64,000 bases of DNA from Mayfieldus sp963781495 (GTDB lineage: Bacteria > Actinomycetota > Thermoleophilia > Solirubrobacterales > 70-9): positions 124,001 to 188,000 of the forward strand of contig CAWAFX010000004.1 in the NCBI GenBank assembly GCA_963781495.1, in the 5' to 3' direction. Of this stretch, positions 17,445-24,812 are shown in pieces (position 1 is the first letter of the stretch; each line of letters opens with the position of its first letter). The notes beneath the pieces are model-generated. The model worked only from the letters and a program-made list of their open reading frames with translations, searched no databases and had not been told where the DNA came from. The position numbers and the translations under genes were made by a program.

Positions 17445-18302
17445 GTGACCAGGCTGACTGGCGAGTTTCGGTTCGACGTCGGACTTGTCGACGCCGTTGA
17501 GGCCTGCGCAGAAGCCATTGAGCACCTGGGATGGCTGATCAAGAGCCTCGAGGCGAATCGAATTGTCTCCTACGCCATCACGGCGCCCTCACAACACCCA
17601 CCGAAAATAGAGCTCGACCTCAGTCCTGACCGGGACGGAACGAACGTCCGGATCACGGGCAGCGATACGGCCCCCAATCAAACCGTCTTGGTCGCCGAAC
17701 TCGATCGGGTCAGGAATGCGATATCGGAAGCAGCTGCGCAGATTGAGGCCCCCGCCGAAGGAGTCCCTCAAGGTTGGTATGACGACCCTCGAGAGTCTGG
17801 ATTGCTCCGGTATTGGGACGGCCAGGCTTGGACCGATCACTCACGTCGCGCTGTCAGCGAAAACGTCCCGCAGCAACAGTTAATGAAGGCTGCTGCGGAG
17901 AGTTCAACCCCCCCAGCTCACACCAAAAAGAGTGATGGTCGGGGAAGCTTCCCCCGTCCGCACTGGAGAAAGATGACCTGGGTGCTGATCATCTGGACGC
18001 TGATATTCACGATCTGGGTGATCGGTGGAGTCAACAGCACCCACTGCGACCGATATGCGAGCGACCTGAACCAGAACGCCTGTCAGGCTGGCACCGGAAT
18101 CGGGGTCGGGATCGTGATCTTCCTCTGGTTCTTGGGCTTTGTGGTTCTGTCGCTGATCTGGTTCATGACGCGACCCAAAGGGCGGGAATGCCCGGCATGT
18201 GGCGAACGAGTGAAGAAAGGCCGGACGGTTTGTCCAGGGTGCGGCCACGACTTCGCGGCGGCCGCCGGCCGAAGGGCTGTTGCATCAGCCGCTCCCAGCT
18301 AG
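17445..18302 (+). CDS. DUF2510 membrane protein with C-terminal zinc ribbon
   Basis: The start is a GTG at 17445 preceded by GGAAGGGAG at 17431-17439, so about 285 residues. An N-terminal domain (residues 1-105) resembles small lipid-binding or START-like folds only loosely. Then comes a DUF2510 motif (GWYDDPRESGLLRYWDGQAW), two transmembrane segments (VLIIWTLIFTIWVIGG and GIGVGIVIFLWFLGFVVL), and a zinc ribbon with CPACG and CPGCG pairs. DUF2510 is common in actinobacterial membrane proteins of unknown function. Base composition is lower in GC than the neighbours. It is divergent from the frameshifted membrane gene. Confidence 0.7.
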   Translation: MTRLTGEFRFDVGLVDAVEACAEAIEHLGWLIKSLEANRIVSYAITAPSQHPPKIELDLSPDRDGTNVRITGSDTAPNQTVLVAELDRVRNAISEAAAQIEAPAEGVPQGWYDDPRESGLLRYWDGQAWTDHSRRAVSENVPQQQLMKAAAESSTPPAHTKKSDGRGSFPRPHWRKMTWVLIIWTLIFTIWVIGGVNSTHCDRYASDLNQNACQAGTGIGVGIVIFLWFLGFVVLSLIWFMTRPKGRECPACGERVKKGRTVCPGCGHDFAAAAGRRAVASAAPS

Positions 18303-18342
18303 ATCCCCGCCAACCGCCGCAATATCGAGAGGGTGCTTGAAG

Positions 18343-18415
18343 TGGGCGTAACTGGGCTCGAACCAGTGACCTCTGCCTTGTCGAGGCAGCGCTCTCCCAA
18401 CTGAGCTATACGCCC
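18343..18415 (-). tRNA. tRNA-Val (anticodon GAC)
   Basis: The minus strand folds into a 73-nt cloverleaf. The acceptor is GGGCGTA/TACGCCC, the D stem GCTC/GAGC, the anticodon stem CTGCC/GGCAG with loop TCGACAA, and the T arm ACTGG-TTCGAGC-CCAGT, ending in discriminator A. The anticodon at loop positions 3-5 is GAC (valine). CCA is not encoded. Position 33 reads C instead of the nearly universal U. A minus-strand TAAATT at 18431-18436 is a possible -10 element. Confidence 0.9.
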
Positions 18416-18452
18416 TCGCGGGTGCCTGAATTTAGCAGCGGAATTCGGGCCG

Positions 18453-19457
18453 CTAGGCGACCGGCGGACCGCTGACCGGCGCCGCGACGCCACCCGCCGA
18501 CTCCGCCCCGAGCAGCCCGCGGGCCCGCATCGTGATCTCGAACGTCTCGCGGGTGTCGTACTTCGGCTCCCAGCCGGTCGTCGTCTTCAGCTTCTCGTTC
18601 GAGACCACCCACGGATAGCGGATGAAGTTGAGGTTGCCGGGGGGCGCAAGCGTCCGCGGCAGGTGCAGCAGCCAGCTCCACTTGGCGATCGCATAGGCCA
18701 TCCGGAACGACATCTTGCGGGTCTTGGTCCCCAGCACCTCGGCGCCCTCGCGCCAGGTCATCGTCCCGTCGCCGGCAAAGTTGAAGGCACCCGGCGCTTT
18801 CTGCTCCAGCAGCAGGACCAGCCCGGCGACCAGGTCGTCCTCGTGGATCAGCTGCATGTTGGTGTCGACGCCGTCGAGGTGGGGGAAGAACGGCTGGTTC
18901 TCGTAGCTGCGCACGATGTAGTTCTTGACGTTGGGCCCGAAGACGATCGAGGGACGCACGATCGTCATCACCCGGTCCGAGTGCTCGGCCGTCCAGAGCT
19001 GGCAGGCGCGGTCCATGTCGGCCTTGTCGCGCGCATAGGCGAAGTCGGGCTGGCCGCGGACCGGCAGATCCTCGGCGATCGGCTCCGGGTTGTCGGGGAA
19101 GGCGCCGTAGGCGGTCGCAGACGAGGTGACCAGCAGCTGCCCGGTGCCGGCCTCCGAGGCGGCGCGCAGGACGGCGATCGTCCCGTTGACGTCGACGTCG
19201 TACATCCGCGCCTCGTCGCGGATCGGGTCGAGGATGAAGGCGAGGTGGATCAGGCAGTCGATCTGCTCGCGCTCGAGCAGGGAGCGGATCGAGCCAGCGT
19301 CGCGGACGTCGCCGCTGACGAAGGTTGCCTTGGGCAGGGTGGCCTCGGGCGGGCGCACATCGACGTTGATGATCTTCTCGGTCTCCTCGCGCTGACCCAG
19401 GATCTCGGTCAGGCGGCTGCCGATGTAGCCAGAACCGCCGGTGATCAGGTACCTCAT
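18453..19457 (-). CDS. NAD-dependent epimerase/dehydratase (extended SDR)
   Basis: The 334-residue protein has the NAD-binding start MRYLITGGSGYIGSRLTEIL, the LLVTSSATAYG strand with the catalytic Ser/Thr, and the YxxxK pair in FAYARDKADMDR. A sugar-binding region follows (TIVRPSIVFGPNVKNYIV). Extended SDRs of this type modify nucleotide sugars or related lipids. A strong ribosome-binding site (AGGAGGA) sits 5-6 bases before the ATG. It resembles a second epimerase-like gene at 35946 in size and role. The exact substrate is not evident. It lies upstream of tRNA-Val on the same strand and is divergent from the unassigned plus-strand unit at 19638. Confidence 0.8.
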   Translation of the reverse strand: MRYLITGGSGYIGSRLTEILGQREETEKIINVDVRPPEATLPKATFVSGDVRDAGSIRSLLEREQIDCLIHLAFILDPIRDEARMYDVDVNGTIAVLRAASEAGTGQLLVTSSATAYGAFPDNPEPIAEDLPVRGQPDFAYARDKADMDRACQLWTAEHSDRVMTIVRPSIVFGPNVKNYIVRSYENQPFFPHLDGVDTNMQLIHEDDLVAGLVLLLEQKAPGAFNFAGDGTMTWREGAEVLGTKTRKMSFRMAYAIAKWSWLLHLPRTLAPPGNLNFIRYPWVVSNEKLKTTTGWEPKYDTRETFEITMRARGLLGAESAGGVAAPVSGPPVA

Positions 19458-19586
19458 GGCTTCCTCCTCTTGCTGCGGTTGCCCTCGGAGGCCATCCTAT
19501 TGCTGGCCAGCCGACCAGGGGCGGACGGGCTGGGGCCCGGCGCTTGGACAGACGGTCAAATCTTCGGCCCAACCTTCGTCCAAAGT

Positions 19587-19601
19587 GCGCAGTATTTGCG
19601 C
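19587..19601. promoter_or_regulatory. Short dyad in divergent intergenic region
   Basis: GCGCA at 19587-19591 and TGCGC at 19597-19601 form a 5+5 dyad in the 180 bp between the epimerase start (19457) and the small plus-strand ORF (19638). It could be an operator, but the repeat is short and the background is GC-rich. Confidence 0.2.
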
Positions 19602-19637
19602 CTTTGAGGCGGGAATAGTCATTCTTGGGAGGAATAG

Positions 19638-19709
19638 GTGAAACATCCCGCAATAGAGCGTGTTAAGTTCGTTGAGCAGGGGTCGATACGGAAAACAGAC
19701 TTGATTTAA
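19638..19709 (+). CDS. Candidate 23-residue small protein or leader peptide
   Basis: A GTG at 19638 is preceded by GGGAGG (19628-19633) at good spacing and opens a 23-codon frame: VKHPAIERVKFVEQGSIRK, then TDLI and a TAA stop. The stretch is markedly richer in A and T than the rest of the window, and about 50 bp further a strong plus-strand terminator closes the unit. Together they suggest a short transcript of about 150-200 nt. It may encode a small protein, act as a regulatory RNA, or both. I do not recognise the peptide. No other plus-strand gene uses that terminator. Confidence 0.35.
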   Translation: MKHPAIERVKFVEQGSIRKTDLI

Positions 19710-19760
19710 GGACCGACGAGCCAGGGGCAAGTTCTTTGGTGGTACGTCCTTCGGAAGCAG

Positions 19761-19785
19761 AGGGCCTCCTTATGGGGGCCCTTTT
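19761..19785 (+). terminator. Strong intrinsic terminator with no obvious gene upstream
   Basis: AGGGCCTCC (19761-19769) pairs over nine positions with GGGGGCCCT (19774-19782) around a TTAT loop and is followed by TTTCC, with four Ts counting the last stem base. On the minus strand no T run follows, so its polarity fits plus-strand transcription, for example of the small unit at 19638. Confidence 0.7.
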
Positions 19786-19796
19786 CCGTTCCAGAA

Positions 19797-20120
19797 TCAG
19801 TCCCCCGCTGCGACCTCGAGCGTCAGCCCGTCGACCGCGGTGACCCGGACCCGCTCGCCCACGCGCAGCGTGCCGGCGCCTTTGGCGCTCCAGAGCTCGC
19901 CGCGGATCCGCACCCGCGCGTACCCCTCACCGGCCTCGACGACCTCGGCCGTCTGGCCGACCATCGCCTCGGAACCGGTCTGGACCCGGTAGCGGCGCAG
20001 GAAACGGCGCCAGAACACGAACTCCCCGATCTCGCACGCAGCTGCGAGCACGACCACCGCGATTCCGATCTTCGGCGAGACGACGAAGACGGCCAGCAGG
20101 ATCGCAATCGCGAGCAGCAT
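19797..20120 (-). CDS. NfeD-like membrane protein
   Basis: The 107-residue protein begins with two hydrophobic helices (LLAIAILLAVFVVSPKIG, IAVVVLAAACEIGEFVFW) and then an OB-fold domain (VGQTAEVVEAGEGYARVRIRG ... LRVGERVRVTAVDG). This is the short NfeD form. NfeD proteins usually sit next to stomatin/SPFH proteins and take part in membrane-microdomain organisation. No SPFH gene lies beside it here. The DUF2855 gene is 31 bp upstream on the same strand. Confidence 0.8.
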   Translation of the reverse strand: MLLAIAILLAVFVVSPKIGIAVVVLAAACEIGEFVFWRRFLRRYRVQTGSEAMVGQTAEVVEAGEGYARVRIRGELWSAKGAGTLRVGERVRVTAVDGLTLEVAAGD

Positions 20121-20151
20121 CGACTAGATGATGGCGGTCCGGGGTCCGCGG

Positions 20152-21219
20152 CTAGAGGGTGAGGACGTGCGGCGCCTCCGGATCTGCCTCGCCCTCGAGC
20201 ACGTCGAGGTATGCGGCCTGGACGGCCTCGAAGCCGCCGCCCCGGACGGGAGCCAGCCAGCCGCCCGCCCACTCGCAGAACGGGTGCCAGGCGTCGGCGA
20301 CCCTCTCCTCCAAGCCCGCCGGCCCCCAGTCCTGCGAGCGCTTCTCGACCCGGGTCGGAGCGAAGAACAGCGTCGGGGTCGGGCCAGGCAGCTCCTCGCC
20401 GCCGTCGCCGAAGTCCTCCCAGTGGGTGACCCCGACGGCCATGCTCTGGTTCAGCTCCTCGCCGTAGTGCAGGTGCACCGCCGAGCGCACCTTGGCGTCC
20501 CCCGAGACGTCGACGTAGGTCGCAGGCTTTTTCTCCAGCGAGTCGATCTCGCCGTAGGTGACGGTGCGGCCGTAGATCCCCAGCCCCTCGACGAACTTCG
20601 CGCTGCGCTCGGAGGTCAGGGCGATCAGCTCGGCGCCCGGGCGCTCGGCGAGCATGAAGGCGGCCGCGATCGCGGTCTTGCTGGAGGCGCTGGAGATCAC
20701 GATCGCCCCTCGTCCCTGCAGCCCCTCGTCGGCGATCTGGTCGTCGATCAGAAACGAGGTGAAGAAGAGCGGCCGCAGCAGCATCTGCAGCTCCTCGGTC
20801 TCGGGCCGGTAGAAGGGATCGGTCGCCGAGTTCAGGTAGCGGTGATAGGCGGACGGCAGCGGCTTGCGATGCGCCGAGCCGTCGGCGAAACCACGCCCGT
20901 CGGCGGCCGCGGGCTCGACGACCAGATGCGAGGAGGGCGGCAGGTAGCCGTAGAGCCGGGTCCCCGCCTCGACGCCCTCGGCCTCGCTGCCCTGGACCTC
21001 GGCAAAGCCCCACATCGGCACCCGCCCCCATCCCTCCTCGGCCGGGAAGAAGTCCCAGTAGGACATCGCGTCGCCCATCACCGCGTAGGTGATGTTGTTG
21101 GCGGTCAGCCCGAAGCTGTCTACCCGCAGCAGCGCCTGACCCGACTCGATCTCCGGCGGCTCGCCCTCGGCGATGCGGGTCTGCCGGAGGTCGTCGCGCT
21201 TGACCAGGAAGTCGGTCAT
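20152..21219 (-). CDS. DUF2855 family protein
   Basis: The 355-residue protein has a GroES/MDR-like opening (SGQALLRVDSFGLTANNITYAV, with a MGDAMSYWDFFPAEEGWGRVP segment) and a Rossmann-like part around GAIVISSASSKTAIAAAFML. This is the pattern of DUF2855, a family distantly related to medium-chain dehydrogenases but without a proven reaction. The zinc ligands of alcohol dehydrogenases are not seen. It is likely cotranscribed with the NfeD-like gene. Its 5' end lies just left of the truncated tRNA-Cys repeat. Confidence 0.8.
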   Translation of the reverse strand: MTDFLVKRDDLRQTRIAEGEPPEIESGQALLRVDSFGLTANNITYAVMGDAMSYWDFFPAEEGWGRVPMWGFAEVQGSEAEGVEAGTRLYGYLPPSSHLVVEPAAADGRGFADGSAHRKPLPSAYHRYLNSATDPFYRPETEELQMLLRPLFFTSFLIDDQIADEGLQGRGAIVISSASSKTAIAAAFMLAERPGAELIALTSERSAKFVEGLGIYGRTVTYGEIDSLEKKPATYVDVSGDAKVRSAVHLHYGEELNQSMAVGVTHWEDFGDGGEELPGPTPTLFFAPTRVEKRSQDWGPAGLEERVADAWHPFCEWAGGWLAPVRGGGFEAVQAAYLDVLEGEADPEAPHVLTL

Positions 21220-21239
21220 CGCCGGGATGCTCTCACGAG

Positions 21240-21277
21240 CGAGAGGCGCCTACCGGAATCGAACCGGTGTAAACGGC
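21240..21277. repeat. Left copy of 38-bp direct repeat (3' end of tRNA-Cys)
   Basis: These 38 bases are identical to 22625-22662, which is the T arm and 3' end of the intact tRNA-Cys plus four flanking bases. Similarity carries on weakly into the anticodon arm (CTGCAGG against TTTGCAGG). No cloverleaf can be completed here because the 5' acceptor partner is missing. The arrangement is that of an attachment-site remnant. Confidence 0.8.
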
Positions 21278-21654
21278 CTGCAGGGGGCCGGTGCAGGCAC
21301 TCAAGGTGCTCCCAGTTTCCCCCAGGTACGCGGCGTTTGCCACCGGCACGCTGGAAATCCTAAGTTGGTGGCGCAGCGGAGGCGTACTGGAGGCGCGGTT
21401 TCCTCGACTTCGCTTGCCAAGCGGGATCAACCGGTGCTGAAACGGCTCGGAAAGCCGCTTGGGCACGGCGGCCGGAGTCGACCCCGTCTAACCACCAACG
21501 GAAGGGGAGTCCCTGTGAACGTACGAAGTCGAGGACCACACTGGATCGGCATGGTCGCAAGTTTGGATTGGGCTGGTACCATCGCCGATCCTTACTCAGG
21601 TGGGAGTCAGGCGTTCCGAGTGGCGCCGTCGGGCCTCCACACGACAGGAGGCCT

Positions 21655-22554
21655 GTGCGGTTGCCGGTCAAGAGAGGTCTCGGCGTACTGTTGGCGGCGA
21701 TCTTGGTCTGTGCGGCTGGCCCGACCAGGGTATTCGCGGCTGAGTCCTCGGACTTCAGCACGGACGACCAGGGCTGGCGGCTCGTCGGCGGCGCGCAGCC
21801 GAGCTATCACAGCACGGGGGGCAACCCAGGAGGATTCATTAGTTTCGCGTCAGCAGGTCCCGCTGTTCGGAGTCCCTCGGCCTGGTCCGGCGACCAGTCG
21901 GACACGTTCTTGGGCACGCTGAGCTTCGACTATCGGTTCACGGGCACCGGCGACTACCAGCAAGTCGCGCGGCTGGTCGGCAACGACGGTTCGGACATTG
22001 AGGGCTTCGATTCCGTGTTCGGGGGAGGTTCCCCGCAATGGCGGTCCATCAGCTTGGCTCTCAACGCCTTGAACGGCAACGCCTGGTTCGCGGGCGACAC
22101 CGGGGTCGACGCCTCGCAGATCAAAGCGAGACTCGCCAACCTCCTGGCCGTTGAAATCCCGCCGGGATCGTTTAATGGGTCGGGCACAACAGACATCGAC
22201 AACGTCAAGCTAAGTCCGCCGCTGGGCGTCCCTCGGAAGCTGAAGATCAAACACAAGGGGGGCGCATTCACGGGCAAGCTCAAGATCGCGAGAGCTTTCC
22301 CCGACTTGCCGTCTTCGTGCTTGGAACACAACTACGTCACGGTGTTCAAGAAGCGAAAGGGACCCGACAAGAAGGTCGGCAAGGCCGTGACCAGCAAGGC
22401 CGGCAAGTACAGGGTCCGGAGCAATCTTTCCAGCGGCAAGGTGTACGCCATCGTCCGGACTGGAGTCATTGGCGAGATAGAGAGCGGAGATGGATCGGGA
22501 TCCGTTGGAATCGAGTGCGAGCCGGCGACCTCCAAGACGATCAAGGTGGGTTAA
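21655..22554 (+). CDS. Secreted protein with laminin-B-like domain
   Basis: Starting at the GTG at 21655 (AGGAGG at 21646-21651; a TTG at 21661 has better spacing) the protein is 299 residues. A signal peptide (VKRGLGVLLAAILVCAAG ... RVFA) is followed by DFSTDDQGWRLVGG, GGNPGGFISFASAG and FLGTLSFDYRF. That series is typical of laminin B (domain IV) modules found in bacterial extracellular proteins, which bind ligands or surfaces. The C-terminal third is lysine-rich (KLKIKHKGGAFTGKLKIAR). It lies between the two tRNA-Cys repeats and may be cargo of the island. A hairpin follows at 22603. Confidence 0.65.
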   Translation: MRLPVKRGLGVLLAAILVCAAGPTRVFAAESSDFSTDDQGWRLVGGAQPSYHSTGGNPGGFISFASAGPAVRSPSAWSGDQSDTFLGTLSFDYRFTGTGDYQQVARLVGNDGSDIEGFDSVFGGGSPQWRSISLALNALNGNAWFAGDTGVDASQIKARLANLLAVEIPPGSFNGSGTTDIDNVKLSPPLGVPRKLKIKHKGGAFTGKLKIARAFPDLPSSCLEHNYVTVFKKRKGPDKKVGKAVTSKAGKYRVRSNLSSGKVYAIVRTGVIGEIESGDGSGSVGIECEPATSKTIKVG

Positions 22555-22602
22555 CCATTCTGGGAGACATCTCGCAGCTCCAGAAGGCGGGCGTCCCAAG
22601 AA

Positions 22603-22620
22603 ACCGCTAGCTAGAGCGGT
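22603..22620 (+). terminator. Hairpin after the laminin-B-like gene
   Basis: ACCGCT and AGCGGT (22603-22608, 22615-22620) form a 6-bp stem about 50 bp after the stop codon at 22554. No T run follows, so it is at best a weak or Rho-assisted terminator. Confidence 0.3.
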
Positions 22621-22624
22621 CCCC

Positions 22625-22662
22625 CGAGAGGCGCCTACCGGAATCGAACCGGTGTAAACGGC
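22625..22662. repeat. Right copy of 38-bp direct repeat within tRNA-Cys
   Basis: This copy forms the 3' half of the intact tRNA-Cys gene (T arm and 3' acceptor strand) plus four bases downstream of it. It is identical to 21240-21277. Confidence 0.8.
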
Positions 22663-22699
22663 TTTGCAGGCCGCTGCGTAGCCACTCCGCCAAGGCGCC
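22629..22699 (-). tRNA. tRNA-Cys (anticodon GCA)
   Basis: The minus strand gives a 71-nt cloverleaf. The acceptor is GGCGCCT/AGGCGCC, the anticodon stem GCGGC/GCCGT with loop CTGCAAA (anticodon GCA), and the T arm ACCGG-TTCGATT-CCGGT. The discriminator is U73, as usual for tRNA-Cys. CCA is not encoded. Its 3' end is duplicated 1.4 kb downstream. Confidence 0.93.
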
Positions 22700-22927
22700 G
22701 AGCGCTGTCGAAACTTAGCGCCCTACCAAGCCATATTCCGGCGGAGTACGATCAGGAACGTGCCTGGCTGACGCTAGAACACCCTCCTTCACTCATCTTC
22801 TTCCGGCGGCCCTCCGCGCCACGGTTGGGCCCGAAATCTTGCGCGCTCCGCCCCCGAATTCATCGGCGGCGGCGCGCGAGCGCCCCCTCGGCGGTCTACC
22901 GATACAGCGCCAAGAATCCCGCCCGCA

Positions 22928-23263
22928 TCAGTTCCAGTGCGATACGGCCTCCACAAGGCCCGCGAGACAGGCGACTGCAGCTGCCGCGACAAAAGCCAGC
23001 GCAAGCCAGCGCCGATTCCGCAAGGCCAGGGCAATGGCTGGGATCCCTAGGAAAACCCCGAGCCATCCCAGGGACCCCTGCCAGGAGATGACGGTCAACC
23101 CGGCGACTATCACCGCGACGCCCAACAGCATCACTCCCGCGGTGGCGAACTCTGCAGCGAGCCCCTGACCCTCTGCCGACCGCTGTCCGGGCTTGCCGTC
23201 CATGTACGGCCAGACACCAACTGGCCTCTGTCGTTTCGCCCACCAGTAGATGAAAAGGGTCAT
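22928..23263 (-). CDS. Small membrane protein of unknown function
   Basis: From the ATG at 23261-23263 the protein is 111 residues. A polar N-terminus (MTLFIYWWAKRQRPVGVWPY) precedes three hydrophobic helices (TAGVMLLGVAVIVAGLTVI, LGWLGVFLGIPAIALAL and WLALAFVAAAAVACLAGLV). I do not recognise a family. It has no close neighbour on its strand apart from tRNA-Cys downstream, and it is divergent from the phosphodiesterase-like gene at 23436. The 228 bp between its stop and tRNA-Cys show nothing clear. Confidence 0.5.
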   Translation of the reverse strand: MTLFIYWWAKRQRPVGVWPYMDGKPGQRSAEGQGLAAEFATAGVMLLGVAVIVAGLTVISWQGSLGWLGVFLGIPAIALALRNRRWLALAFVAAAAVACLAGLVEAVSHWN

Positions 23264-23294
23264 GCAGGCCTCGGGCGTCGCCTGCCCGGCCGTT

Positions 23295-23323
23295 TTGCGG
23301 GGCCGCACGACCACGCCTATACT
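23295..23323 (+). promoter_or_regulatory. Candidate promoter for the phosphodiesterase-like gene
   Basis: TTGCGG (23295-23300) and TATACT (23318-23323) are separated by 17 bp, matching the vegetative sigma-70 layout with a strong -10. The start codon at 23436 would leave a leader of about 105 nt. Confidence 0.4.
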
Positions 23324-23435
23324 CGGCCTTCGATCGCTCGCCGGCAGGGGGAAGTCAATCCGGCGTCGATTGCCCAAATCCGAGCCAACTCGTTACGACC
23401 CTCAATTTCGGCGCTGACGATCCGATACTGACTTC

Positions 23436-24812
23436 ATGCGGCTGATCCTCCTCGAGTTCAACGAGCTTTCCCCGGTCCTGATGGAGAAGTTCATGGCGGC
23501 CGGAAAGCTGCCCAACTTCAAGCGCTTCCACGACGAGTCGCAGGTCGCGATCACCGAAGCCGAGACCGTCGCCCCCGACCTCGAACCCTGGATCCAGTGG
23601 GTCACGGTCCACTCCGGCATCCCCTACCAGGAGCACCAGATCCACCACCTCGGCGACGGCCCCGAGCTCGACCGCAAGTGCCTCTGGGACCTGGCCTCAG
23701 ACGACGGCCGCAGCGTCTGGGTCTGCGGCTCGATGAACATCAACTACCAGAAGCCGATCAACGGCTGGGTGCTGCCGGATCCGTGGACGCGCAAGCTTGA
23801 GCCCTACCCGAAGGAGCTCCTCGAGCCCTACACCCGCTTCGTCGGCGCCAACGTGCAGGAGCACACCAGCGGCAAAGTTCCGCTCTCGCGCAGCGAGCAG
23901 GTCGACTTCCTCAAGTTCATGGCCCGCCACGGCCTCCGCCCCGGCACCGTCGCGACGATCGTCCGCCAGCTGGCCGACGAGCGCTTCTCGGACGCCGGCT
24001 GGAAGCGCGCCATCCTCCTCGACCGCCTCCAGCTCGACCTCTTCCGCTGGCACTACAAGCGCGCGCGGCCGGACTTCGCGACCTTCTTCCTCAACAGCAC
24101 CGCCCACTACCAGCACCTCTACTGGCGCAACATGGAGCCCGAGCACTTCAAGGTCAAGCCCGAGCCCGGCGACCAGGAGGTCTACCAGGAGGCGATCCTG
24201 TTCGGCTACCAGCAGATGGACAAGATGCTGCCGCGGCTGATGTCCCTCGCGGGACCCGACACGGCGGTGGTCCTGCTGACCGCCCTCAGCCAGCAGCCGA
24301 GCGTCAAGTACGAGGACATCGGAGGCAAGGTCCTCTATCGGCCCAACGACTTCGAGAAGCTGCTCGGTGACCTCGGCCTCGGAGACGGCGAGGTGACGCC
24401 GGTGATGGCGGAGGAGTTCAACATCGACTTCGCGACCGAGGAGGCCGCTGCCGCCGCCGAGGCCAAGCTCGAGGCGATGAGCGTCAACGGCGAGCCGGCG
24501 ATGCGCTCAAAGCGCGAGGGCAAGGGGATCAAGTCGGGTTGCAAGGTCTGGCGCCAGCTCGACGACGATGCCCGCCTCGACCTCGGCGACGGCAACTCGC
24601 TGCGCTTCTTCGATCTCTTCTACAAGCTCGATCTGATGAAGAGCGGCGAGCACCATCCCGACGGGCTGATGTGGGTGCGGACTCCGGACCGCCGCCACTC
24701 GGTGATCGACGAGAAGGTGCCGCTGGTCTCCGTGGCCCCGACCATCCTCGAGCTGGCGGGCATCGAGGTGCCGACCGAGATGTCGGGCCAGCCGGTCCTG
24801 GCGACGGCCTAG
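23436..24812 (+). CDS. Alkaline phosphatase superfamily / type I phosphodiesterase-like protein
   Basis: The 458-residue protein starts MRLILLEFNELSPVLMEKF, like proteins whose first strand carries the metal Glu/Asp of the alkaline phosphatase fold. It contains PWIQWVTVHSGIPYQEHQIHH, where the Thr/Ser area would hold the nucleophile, and ends with GEHHPDGLMWVRTP and VPLVSVAPTILELAGIEVP, typical of the metal-binding C-terminal part. Such enzymes cleave phosphodiesters, nucleotides or lipid head groups. No signal peptide is present, so a cytoplasmic role is likely. Its 3' end overlaps the converging coiled-coil gene by four bases. The substrate is unknown. Confidence 0.65.
   Translation: MRLILLEFNELSPVLMEKFMAAGKLPNFKRFHDESQVAITEAETVAPDLEPWIQWVTVHSGIPYQEHQIHHLGDGPELDRKCLWDLASDDGRSVWVCGSMNINYQKPINGWVLPDPWTRKLEPYPKELLEPYTRFVGANVQEHTSGKVPLSRSEQVDFLKFMARHGLRPGTVATIVRQLADERFSDAGWKRAILLDRLQLDLFRWHYKRARPDFATFFLNSTAHYQHLYWRNMEPEHFKVKPEPGDQEVYQEAILFGYQQMDKMLPRLMSLAGPDTAVVLLTALSQQPSVKYEDIGGKVLYRPNDFEKLLGDLGLGDGEVTPVMAEEFNIDFATEEAAAAAEAKLEAMSVNGEPAMRSKREGKGIKSGCKVWRQLDDDARLDLGDGNSLRFFDLFYKLDLMKSGEHHPDGLMWVRTPDRRHSVIDEKVPLVSVAPTILELAGIEVPTEMSGQPVLATA

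Larger units (their letters stand above)
21240..22662. mobile_element. Possible small island integrated at tRNA-Cys
   Basis: The interval is bounded by a perfect 38-bp direct repeat of the tRNA-Cys 3' end, with the intact tRNA at one border. This is the classic product of site-specific integration downstream of a tRNA gene. The interior of about 1.35 kb has a lower GC level than its surroundings and one clear gene (21655-22554). No integrase is visible, so it would be a degenerate or non-autonomous element. A local tRNA duplication followed by decay is the alternative. Confidence 0.45.

Noticed and set aside
19458..19637. A protein-coding gene on the minus strand in the divergent gap
   Set aside because: The 77-codon frame at 19497-19730 has no ribosome-binding site, runs antisense to the small plus-strand ORF and has no domain.
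21240..21310. A second functional tRNA at the left repeat
   Set aside because: The T arm and 3' acceptor strand are intact, but no matching 5' acceptor or proper D arm exists upstream, so it cannot form a cloverleaf.
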